Of a stretch of DNA of 64,000 bases, positions 48,205-57,721 are shown piece after piece. The translations under genes and the position numbers were made by a program. The notes below the pieces were generated by a model, which was given only the letters and a program-made list of their open reading frames with translations, did not search any database and had not been told where the DNA came from. The stretch's first letter is position 1; each line of letters starts with the position of its first letter. The stretch lies in NCBI GenBank assembly GCA_036023115.1, contig JAYKKT010000074.1, positions 12,422,501 to 12,486,500 of the forward strand, read 5' to 3'. The stretch is from Brasenia schreberi. Taxonomy: Eukaryota; Streptophyta; Magnoliopsida; Nymphaeales; Cabombaceae.

Positions 48205-49473
48205 ATGGAGCTTCTATACTCTCTGAAAGAGATGCCTCTCTCCAGGAGGAAGAAACAAGCAATTCTCGTCACCTCTGTCGTCTTTGCCGTCGGTTACGGC
48301 GGCTACCGGCTCTACACGCACCCCTCCATTGCCAGGAAGCGGCGTCGCCTCCTAAGCCTCTCGCGAGCTCTAATTACCATCGCAGAGTCGGCTTCCTCCG
48401 TCGCCGAGGCTCTCTCCGTCGTTTCCGATGATATCTCCACATTCCTCCGCTCCGATTCCGATCGTCTCCCCAATTCCATCACGCAGATTTCCAAGATTGC
48501 GACATCGATGGAGTTCTCCGAATCCTTGGCTAAGATTACGGAGTCCATCACAGTCGGAGTAGCAAGGGGGTTGAAGAATTTGGAGCCGGAGGAGGGGAGC
48601 GCTGAGGTTTCCTCTTCTTTCCCGACGTCTATGATCGATAGGGTTCTCGATCGGTTATTCTCGGTTGCCGGAACGGGTTTTGCTTCCGTCGTCGTCGGAA
48701 GCTTCGCGAGGAGTCTCGTGCTCGCTTTCTACGCGGATGAACGGCGATCTTCGGGGGGAAGAGAATCGGACGGTGCGCAGATGGGGGTTCCGGTGCCGGA
48801 TTGGGTAAATGTACTGTGTGGGTCGAAACTCAGGGAGGTAATTGCGGGTTTCATTCAGGTCTTCGTCAGTACCGCAGTTGCGGTTTACCTCGACAAGACC
48901 ATGGACATCAACACGTATGACGAGATTTTCTCTGGCTTGACGAACCCTAAGCACGAAGCCAAAGTCAAGGAGATGCTCGTTTCTCTCTGTAACGGAGCCA
49001 TAGAAAGTCTAGTTAAGACCTCACATCGTGTTTTGAGCGCGAATCCTGGCACGAAAACTACGACTTCTTCGCTCGTTTCAGATCGTTTATCGGCATCTCA
49101 TGGAGTTGGCATCACGGTAAATGGTGAATTGGGACTTTGTAATGGAGTTAGGGGCAAACCAGATGAAACTCAGAAGGATTGTGGATGGATTGATAAGGTC
49201 TCATGCACACTCGCGGCGCCAAACAATAGGAGATTTCTCCTGGATGTTACGGGAAGGGTAACGTCGGAGACTGTCAAATCTTTCTTGGATTTTTCTATGT
49301 TGAAACTGGGTTCTGGATTGCGAAGAGGAGTGAACGCGGTTGGTTGTGATCAATTTGAGAGTGTAAAGGAGTTGCTGAGATATGCCGGAGCGAAATCCAT
49401 TGTAATATCTACCTTTACCCTTGCTCTTTGCTTGCATGTGTTGGTGGGGATGAAAGCGCTCACTCCAGTGTAG
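48205..49473 (+). CDS. PP2A10-like: PHLOEM PROTEIN 2-LIKE A10 homologue
   Basis: A 422-residue single-exon protein. The motifs PSIARKRRRLLSL (near 30), SIARKRRR followed by SVAEALSVVSDDI, LDKTMDINTYDEIFSGLTNP (about 232-251), NPKHEAKVKEMLVSLCNGA, and APNNRRFLLDVTGRVTSET (about 340-360) match the plant family annotated as PHLOEM PROTEIN 2-LIKE A10. Despite the name, no PP2 lectin domain is visible. An N-terminal hydrophobic segment (AILVTSVVFAVGYGGYRLY, about 18-36) and a C-terminal one (SIVISTFTLALCLHVLVGM) suggest a membrane protein. The biochemical role is not known to me. The ATG at 48205 follows a (CT)n tract at 48188-48202; a second in-frame ATG at 48232 is possible, but the first gives the more usual length. 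A strong donor (atgtaagtat) lies just after the stop. Confidence 0.9.
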   Translation: MELLYSLKEMPLSRRKKQAILVTSVVFAVGYGGYRLYTHPSIARKRRRLLSLSRALITIAESASSVAEALSVVSDDISTFLRSDSDRLPNSITQISKIATSMEFSESLAKITESITVGVARGLKNLEPEEGSAEVSSSFPTSMIDRVLDRLFSVAGTGFASVVVGSFARSLVLAFYADERRSSGGRESDGAQMGVPVPDWVNVLCGSKLREVIAGFIQVFVSTAVAVYLDKTMDINTYDEIFSGLTNPKHEAKVKEMLVSLCNGAIESLVKTSHRVLSANPGTKTTTSSLVSDRLSASHGVGITVNGELGLCNGVRGKPDETQKDCGWIDKVSCTLAAPNNRRFLLDVTGRVTSETVKSFLDFSMLKLGSGLRRGVNAVGCDQFESVKELLRYAGAKSIVISTFTLALCLHVLVGMKALTPV

Positions 49474-50559
49474 GCAGTGAAGGAACGGAGAGTGACGCTA
49501 TTTCTCATATATGTAAGTATATCTTGTTAATTTCCCTCTATTATCGTGTGATTTCTGTATGTTCTGCTGTAGTAGAAATTTTGTTCGGTTGAGATGCTAT
49601 TGCTTTTCCTGCGTGTGGCTAGTTGAGACGGTGTTTACGATTCTCTTTGTATTTTTTGAAATCAACTATCTATGCTTGTAGGGTTGATTCATGAGATGGA
49701 TTTTGTTGCACCATTTTCAGCCTGTTTCTGCGAACAGTGCTGTAAAGATGAATCAGTTAGCTTGCTAAAGCTGGGTTGTATCATTTTGCTGGAGAATTAT
49801 TTAAGTAATTTCTTGGGATTGGTTGTCATAGTTTGTCCAATTTTTTGAGAAACAAATGTATAAGACTATTTCTTGTTGATTATAAGATCTTTTTGGTTGT
49901 TTGAGTTTGTGTCTGTTTTCCTGTTTGGCATTGTCATCATGTGGTGTGGACTAGCATTAGCAGGAGAATTGTTCATATTTGGGGGATACGTTGGCATGAA
50001 GGCCAAGTATCTTGTTGATTATAAGATGTTTTGGTTACTTTCTTCTTAATGGAGGTGAATCAAAGGCCAAGTGGTATGAAGGTTTGTGATAAATAGTAGG
50101 TGAACAGTGTAGAGCGTAGGTGCTTAGCCTTTTAAAACCGTAGAGTATGTGAATGACTGAAGGTGCTTATAAGGATTAAAGAAGTGAGCACTGGTTCTTG
50201 TGGCAGACATGAATTTGGATATGCTGTAGTAAAATATGTTCGTGGAGTAGTGTGCCATCTATTCTTAAACATCAGATGTGTGTGTACGGATGCACATGTG
50301 CTGTGTGTGTTCAGTAGCTTAGCATATGAACCAAATTTGTAGCTGGCAAATTGAAAAGAGGCGAATGCTTTGTATTTTTACTCATCACTGCCATTGCAGT
50401 TGGCATATTACGACAAGAATCGCCTCCTTGTGTGTGGCATACTAAAATTCTAGCTGGCAAGTTGAAATAACGAAACTTGTGTGTGTGCCATCAACATCAT
50501 TGCAGTTGGCAAATTGTAGCAAAGAAATTCCTGTGTATGTGTTGTACTCTCACTCATTA

Positions 50560-51223
50560 ATACCAGTTTCTCGTTGGCCATTATGGAATTGGGAAGCCAT
50601 TGGAAATGAACTACCTCTGCATGTCATCCTTAAGTTGCTAGGTATCGTGCCCCCAGAGAGAACCAAGGTCCAGATTCTGCAACTGGGGGGCTGAAACCAA
50701 AGGAGTATTCACGGTGAGGTCTGCCTACACAAGATTATATTGAAGGAATTGGTAAGTGCCTGATCCCTTTTACAAATAGATTTGGAGGTTTAATGGCCCC
50801 CAAAGACTTCAGATGTTCCTATGACTAGCAAAGCAAGATCCGCAACAAGGAGAGGCACATTATTGGGGAAGTGAATTGTTATTTCTGCAAGGATCATTGA
50901 AAGCATTGGACATATATCGCATGATTGCTTCCATGTCGAAGCAGTTTGGAGGAGATTAATCAATAACATGGATAGAGAGGCCTTCTATAATGCTCGATTT
51001 GGCCAGTTGGACCATAAACCTGGTGGTAAACAAGCATTTTTCAGTCAACCCTGTTTGCTGTTATATGCTGGCGGCTTTGGCTTAAGGAATAAACTTCACT
51101 TTGAGGCCGGATAAGGATTCATGGAACACCAGGACTTTGTAAAGGGCTGTCTAGTGCCTAGACTGAGTGAGAACCATAATGGACGTGGAAAAGCACAATG
51201 AGTCTGTTCTCATCTTCAAACAG

Positions 51224-51274
<51 letters not shown>

Positions 51275-51790
51275 CAAATATATTTATGTTTATATTTATA
51301 CTAAGGCCATCGAATGAGGTGCCACCAACAGGCTGGCTGAAGCTGAACACAGATGGATACTTGAAGCAGTCCACGAAGATTGCGATGACTGCTGCTGTCA
51401 TTGTAGACAGCAACGGAAGCAAGGAGGTTTCGGTAAAAATTTGGGGATTTGCAGCATATTAAATGCACAACTTTTTTTGGGCCAGGGGGGGGGGGGTTGG
51501 AAGGCATGAGGTTGGTGTGGAGGAAGGGAATCAGGAAACTAAAAATGGGGGTGGACAGCCTGAATGTAGAATCGTCGTTGATAGGGAGGAAGAGGAGAAC
51601 CCCAATGCAATAGTTGGGGAATATTAGGATTATATTAAGAGATGAATGGGAAGTTCAAGTAGTTCATATAGTGAAGGAAACAGGGTGGCTGACAGTCTAG
51701 TCAACATGGCGAGGAACCTATCATTGGGTCTGCACGTTTTCGAGACACCACCAGAAGAAATCACTGATGTACCAAGGAAGGACTTAGAGG
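50560..51790 (+). mobile_element. L1-type LINE 3' remnant (zf-RVT and RNase H-like)
   Basis: Ordered remnants of the C-terminal part of a plant L1 polyprotein are visible. A LPLHVILKLLGIVPPE segment (50479-50694) comes first, then VFTVRSAYTRLY (about 50705), IWRFNGPQRLQMFLWLAKQ (zinc-binding RVT domain, about 50770-50840), GWLKLNTDGYLKQSTK (RNase H-like domain, about 51330-51380) and GNRVADSLVNMARNLSLG (51676-51730). Stops and frameshifts occur throughout. A (TA)n tract has expanded in the middle. Confidence 0.72.
51226..51271. repeat. microsatellite (TA)n
   Basis: About 46 bases of TA repeat inside the L1 remnant. Confidence 0.95.
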
Positions 51791-51799
51791 TGCTCTGGT

Positions 51800-53100
51800 T
51801 GTACAGGCTGATTGATATTTTGTTTTCTGCACACCTTCCTTACCAAGAAAAGTCTCCTTTGGCCATTACAAACTGTTTGGTCAGCAAACAGCAACAAATG
51901 TGCGTGCGTGTATATGTGTTTTCTCCACAAGCATATGGCTAGAAAATTGCAACGTACAAAGACGTGCTCCTTCCTTCCTTAAATATGTGTGCGCATGCTT
52001 CATCTGGTAGGACATGTCTTTATCTGCAAGCCCTTCAAAGTATGTGTTTTCCACAAAATTTCTCAAACCATGACCCAGGTTTTCAGTAACGTGCTGCTTG
52101 TTCTCTATTGAGAGTCATTTGATTTATTATTGCAGGATGGTGCGTGGTTTGTTCTTGCTGGGTGCACCTTCAGCATGTTATTGAAACCGTGGTGGACGTC
52201 CTAATCCTCAGTCCGATCAAAGAACGTTAGATCATCAAAAATACAAAAGGGAGTTGGATGCAGATGAGGATTATCTGAATCTGCAAGATTCCTCAGTCCG
52301 ACACTAACAGAAAGGCATTGATGGATTAGTTCATGTAATTGTAGCACCCTTCTTGATGTTGTCCAGTGTTGTGTATATAGACAGTGTTAAGCCCTTGGAA
52401 TTCTTGCATGAAGGTCATGGACAGCTGACAGCAGTACTAAACGCATCTCTGCGGCCATAATTGAGAGGATGCAGCTTGTGATTTGGATCTGTTACTGTAA
52501 TATTACTTGTATTTTACCCTTTCAATGTTATTGCTGCGAGCATTTCTTCTTCCTCCTTTTTGTTTACGATGATGTGATGACTTCATACCGTTTGCGTGAT
52601 GTTCAAGTCACGTCCTCAGTGGCAGATCTATAGTAAAAAGGGTAGGGTGAACACAAACGTGTGTTCTATGGTCATGTTTTAACGCGTGCTTAAATTCCAA
52701 GTTAAAGTGCTTTATGTCGGACTCACGAATTTGGTGGAGCATCGCAGAGCTTTTGCTGAAGATCTTTCAGGGCACTTAGATTTGACACGTGTCGTGGGAA
52801 CATACGAATTAAAGTCATGGTACTTTTTATGTATTCCGGGGGAAGATGAACCAGCACAAATTCAAAACTAAATATTCATCATAATTGCCGAGTATGTCTA
52901 GTATTTATCATTGATTGACTAAGAAGAAGAAAACCAAGTATCCCAAAGTGAACTTGCGAGAGAGTGAGTGAGAGTGAGAGAGAGATCTGAAACTGGTGGG
53001 AACCAGCCCATTAAGCACACCATTATACAAGACCAGTTCATCTTCACCCAAAGAATACTGCTGACCAATAAGTTAGCAATTAGACCTGACAAATAGTCAA
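51800..53100. other. intergenic, possible 3' exon of the PP2-A10-like gene
   Basis: If the 3'UTR intron is real, 52136 to about 52540 would be the terminal exon. Beyond 52600 a ggcagatctatagtaaa motif recalls termini of small transposons seen elsewhere (20829, 25410), and a GA tract lies at 52960-52985. No coding frame is convincing. Confidence 0.35.
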
Positions 53101-53159
53101 GTCCAAATGAAATAAAATAATATCTGAAACTAAACTTATAGCAATCAATGAGTCCTTAC

Positions 53160-53823
53160 AATGTCCAGGACTTGCTAATAGAGCAACAGCCTCTGTAGTC
53201 ATCTCCAATTCCTTCAAGATCATGCAACGATGCCAGCAATAGATGGCCTTATTTTCCCCACTTAGACAATGCTGCTCAATCTTTTTTGTCGCAGTGAGCT
53301 CCGGCATCAAGATGTCAATGACTGACGGATCAATGGGTTCAATCATCTTCTCTTGACTCATCAGGACGTTCCTTGCCTGAAAATATTACTCCACCGTGAG
53401 ATGATTACATAAAGACTACATAAGCTGTTCTTTTTTAAGTTTCTAGTGGCATGTTCTGTAAAATCAAGCTACAATTTGTAAGAATTCAAGTATTCATGGT
53501 ATACTGTTACATAAGGAGTACGTTCATTACTAAACAGTGTTATGTGATGAACCCATCCCTGGTCATACAGATCATCACTTACGATTTTCCACTTAGAAAT
53601 GATATGCAATCAACTCAACAAAATAAATTGTCGGGGGAATGATTGACAGCTACGAGGAATATCCATTGATAGAGGACGCTGGGGCCATTGGTAGATGTCA
53701 TTATCCTTCCTGAAACAATTTGAATGATGAGAAGGTCATATGCATAAGCAACTTGGGCGGAAGCATATCTTCCCTTCTCTGCAACCTCTTCTTGAGTGAA
53801 TAAGTGTCTCCGTTCTTTCTCAG
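53160..53823 (-). CDS. two exons of an unidentified gene
   Basis: Two minus-strand exons have good splice borders and matching phases. Exon 1 (53823-53654) contains RRHLFTQEEVAEKGRYASAQ and VAYAYDLLII. Exon 2 (53376-53160) contains ARNVLMSQEKMIEPIDPSV, KAIYCWHRCMILKELEM and ALLASPGH. The acceptors are gtagcag and attttcag; the donors are GTAGCT and GTAAGG. The junction between exons is phase 0, and neither exon has a stop in frame. The helical, charged composition looks like a real protein, but I do not recognise the family. No further exons were found on either side, so this may be a gene fragment. Confidence 0.4.
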
Positions 53824-54069
53824 CTGCTACTGGTTCTTAGATTCTTGCATTGTTTTTTTCGCTATGCCTCCAATCGGAATGTAGTGGAATCGTCTGTAAA
53901 GCTGTATTCCAGAGTTGTGTCTAGTATACTGTAGGATATTATATATACATACATACACAAACCCACGTGCATGAATATGCACACAGCCGCACACGTGCAC
54001 ACACGCACGCACACACACATATATAGAGAGAGGGAGAGAGATACAAGTGTGCACACTCACACACACATA

Positions 54070-54170
54070 ACCAACCAAACCAATACCAAGCCTTTTCCCA
54101 CATTGAGTGTGTTCGCTACATGGTTTCTAGATAGCCAATGAGATCAAACTCGAGGCAAATGAACATTTTA
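54070..54170 (-). mobile_element. RTE-type LINE 3'-end relic, divergent subfamily
   Basis: The plus-strand sequence ccaagccttttcccacattg followed by gtgttcgctacatgg resembles the minus-strand 3' end of the LINE family. It is preceded by a degenerate (AAC)n-like tail. The following bases differ from the other copies here, suggesting a related subfamily. Confidence 0.5.
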
Positions 54171-54434
54171 GCTTAGAAAATTTAAGGTCATACACACACA
54201 CAGGGTCTTGTTTTGTTCCATTTATACATTCTCATTAAGGAACGATTGCATGTGTAGTGATGCAACAAATATGATTTTATGACATGCAAGAAAGAAAACT
54301 GCTGATTTCTTAGATAGGACAAGAGAACTTCCAAGTTATTTGCTTTATCCTTGGTCTTGACAGAAGGCGACTAGTTTTAATTAATATTTGCCAAAATAGC
54401 ACAAATAGCATCCACCACATAATTATTATCTTAG

Positions 54435-54565
54435 TAGCGATCCTCCGTTAGGAAGACATTTTGTGAACAAAGATCACCATGAACTATAGTAGATTCACAG
54501 GAATGAAGATAAGCAAGTCCTTAGGCAATACCACCAATGACTTTTGTCCTCAGATTCCAATGTCT
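54435..54565 (-). pseudogene. receptor-like kinase fragment
   Basis: The minus strand reads WNLRTKVIGGIA, stop, GLAYLHSCE and IVHGDLCSQNVFL. This is the segment around the catalytic loop of plant receptor-like kinases. The usual HRD is HGD here, and a stop interrupts the helix before it. No glycine loop, DFG or APE motif was found nearby. The fragment is unrelated in wording to the RLCK at 7405-14340. Confidence 0.6.
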
Positions 54566-56639
54566 AATGTTCATCACAACATGAAATATACAGATGAAAT
54601 TTCAGAGAAAATAAGCTAGAAAAATGGTGAACTGTCGATGGGAAACCATGTAAGTGCCCAATTCTCGAAAAGTTACAGCAGCTTGCCACCAAAAAGCTAA
54701 GAGAAAAAGGAGCATAGCTTATGTGACTAACCATCTTTTAATACAAGAAACCTGAAATTAAGAATTGTTTTGGTTTGTACTTAGCATAGCTTCTTCTTAC
54801 TTCTTTGGTTCACCTTACCACAATCCTCATTCATCTCGGTTTCTGTTAACGCCAAAAATTGCATACCTGTCAGCTTTGCCTTATCATAGAAACTATTAAT
54901 GGAAAAATAATGGTCCATTAGCCTATGTGACTAACCATCTTTTAATGTTAAGTATATGATTTAGAAGCCACTTTCAAAAAAAATAAGAAAGGATCTGCAA
55001 GGCTGGTATTAGGATTTATGCACCACTATTTGAAGAGTTAGAGAAATCAATGAGTCATCTCGAGAAGTGGAGCAGGCAAGAATAATATAAAAATCAATCC
55101 ATTCTCAACTATGAAGGGAGGTGGTTGTTGACCTTGAAGGAGGCTGAAGTATCAATGAGTCGTCTATTTGATTTTCTGTGCTTTTTGTTCCTTTACTTCT
55201 CTAGTTGTAATCCTTAGTCATAGCTTCTGACTTTATAGAAGTTTCGTTTTCTTCTCCTTTGTTTCTCATTGTTTATTTGGTCTTCGTGCATTTAGTTGCA
55301 CAATTGAACCTAGAATTATCAACTTACTGCAAATCTGTTTCAAGTAAAGTTTGGAAAGCATGTCTCGTCTAATTTTCAAAGGATTAAGAAACACTTGGAT
55401 AGGGGTTCGAACAGCCAAGGTATGAAGGAAACAATCCAAGTTAGTTAACTGAAAATATCTTCCAAAAGAAGTCATAGCTCAACTGTTTTTAGTTGGAATT
55501 AGCTGATTTTTTATTTTCCTAAAAGGTATACATGCTCTCTTTTTTGAAGAATTAAGAGTTGTGCAAATCAAAGTTCAAGAAGAGAACTATAGTAAAACCA
55601 AGTAGACCTTTCTAGGAGGTCTAATACCATGCTACCAATTGGATCACAGTAAAACTAAAAAAAATCACCAAAAAATCATTGGGACCACTCATTTTTTGTC
55701 CATTGGGTAGCTCTATGTATTTTATTTTTCAACTAGTACCAATTGGAGTTATATAAAAAAATGTTGAAGGTAAATACCCCGACCTTGTGAAGGTGTCTGC
55801 TCCCAACCTGATTTTCATGTCGATGCGAGAAGGTTCCTGATTTTTTATTCGATTTTGACACGAATCAGGTTAGAGCTTAAGAAAGCCTTCAGTGCCTCTG
55901 CCTCATAAGGCCGCTGATGGATCCACTACTAGATGCCTTAAGACACAAAAGAGGAAATTCTAATGGGATCTCAGGAGACGGTTTTGTTGGCGTGTGTTAC
56001 CTCACCGATTGATTAATTAGGTGGCCTATGAGTTGCACCACTGTAACCAAATCATGCCTGGTGCTGTGGACAACGCTTTCTTGGACATATGCTCGCTATG
56101 TATAGTCTTATTTTAAAAAATAAAGGTGGGTAAAGAAACTATATGCAGAAAATTAATGTCGCGCGCGCGCGCGAGAGAGAGAGAGAGTAGATTAGACTTT
56201 TCGCTTCCATCCAAACGGTGCTTACAAAGCGATATTCACAAAATATCGAATGTTGTTTGACCATCTCTGTCTTATTGCACAAGTTGAGGGGTAGCCGGAG
56301 TAAATGAATCCTCGCCTTCGAAAGCAATGGGTCTGTGGTCGAGTGGAGGACGGGCTAAGGTGCCTAGAAGCATACTCTCTCCCATAGCTTCCATACCCAC
56401 GAGTAATTCGATCTCTAACACCCTCTTCAGTCGTCTTTTGCACACGAATACCATGGTTTCTTCATCCTTCAGTGTGATGCAGAGTTTCGGTTTCGTCTCT
56501 CTTGCATTGGAGAAGGACGACAATTCCCGCGAGGCATCTTCATGGTACCCCAATTTCTCGCCTATAATAGTCGTTAGGTCTTTCTTGCTCATCCTAATTT
56601 GATGGTTTGTCTTCCGTGATTAGCACGGTCTCTTTTATT
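54566..56639. other. intergenic, one unassigned minus-strand open frame
   Basis: Mostly AT-rich DNA. A (CG)n(AG)n tract lies at 56160-56187. A 106-codon minus-strand frame at 56272-56592 includes LCITLKDEETMVFVCKRRLK and has balanced composition, but I do not recognise it and it has no supporting context. Confidence 0.4.
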
Positions 56640-57721
56640 TGTGTAGATTCGTATTGGTTCTCCGAATATCCAAACATAGTCCCGTAAACTAACGGATAAA
56701 CTAATGGAGGTGGTAGATACTATCACTCACACAAAGATTCATATTCTATGTTTATACTTGACAAAGTGGGTTGGAGAAAAAGGAAAGGAGATTGAGGATA
56801 GATGTTTTAAATTATGGTACTGTGTAAAGAAAAGGCTTGAAACGGAGATGGTATTATCATAAATAAATATTTAAACAATAATATAGTAGACATACAACGA
56901 TATGGTGACCGAACGATGACGTTGAAATTAGTGGTAGAGCATAGTTTTTTAATATAGTTGGGAGACTAGAAGACTATAAAAACGGCTTTTTGGGAAGATT
57001 TAGATAAGGTGATTTAAATAATTTTACCAAAGGGAGATGATTTGTTTAGGAGGAGATTTAAATGGACATGTCGGTAAAGAGGCATTATGATATCATGGTA
57101 TTCATGAAAACTTTAGTTTTAGGAACATAAATGAGAAAGGTAGGGAGATTTTAAATTTTGCTATGACATTTGATCTCTTTATAGTCAATACAATCTTCAA
57201 AAAAATGAGATGAACATTTAATTACTTATAAGAATGGTTTATCACAAACACAAATTGATTATTTTATTTGTAGAAAAAAGATAGAGCGTTTTGGAAAGAT
57301 TATAAGTAATTTCAGGAGAAAGCTTAACCACTTAATATCGACTTTTAGTTATGGATTTATAAGAAAAAAATAGACAAAGAAGGAAAGAGTGCATGGAGTT
57401 ATTCAGACTAAATGGTGGAACCTCAAAGGTGAGAAAGAAGGTATATTTAAACAAAAAGTCCTTCAAGGAGATGCTTGAAATTATGTTGGTATACCTTATG
57501 ATATGTAGAACAATATGACTATACATATTAAAAAAGTGGCAAAAGATGTGTTAGGTGAATCTAAGGGAGGTGTACCGGCACAAAAAGAAGTTTGGTGGTG
57601 GAGTGAAGTAGTGCAAAATAAAATCAAGGCAAAGAAGGCATGTTACAAATTACATTATGCTGAGAAAATTAGTGAAACTTTAGAGGCTTATAAGAATGCA
57701 AAGAAGGATGCCAAAAAGGCC
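56640..57721 (+). mobile_element. RTE-type LINE copy F, left half (host of nested insertion)
   Basis: Plus-strand endonuclease region: gattcgtattggttct (KIRIGS-type start) at 56646, then the GGDLNGHVGKEA-type stretch near 57050 and the connecting region [20 protein letters not shown] (57524 on). It stops at ccaaaaaggcc (57711-57721), where copy G is inserted. The frame is broken by many stops. The continuation is at 61535-61667. Confidence 0.85.

Larger units (their letters stand above)
49513..52135 (+). other. possible 3'UTR intron of the PP2-A10-like gene
   Basis: A strong donor, GTAAGT, starts at 49513, 40 bases after the stop codon. A T-rich acceptor (tttattattgcag) ends at 52135. No poly(A) signal was seen directly after the stop. 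If spliced, the intron would be 2.6 kb and would contain the L1 remnant at 50560-51790. This is inference from splice signals only. The stretch 49514-50560 holds no recognisable gene. Confidence 0.3.

Noticed and set aside
48655..48954. 99-codon minus-strand frame
   Set aside because: Antisense shadow of the PP2-A10-like gene.
55395..55415. tRNA gene suggested by ggttcgaac
   Set aside because: No box A at the right distance and no cloverleaf pairing seen.
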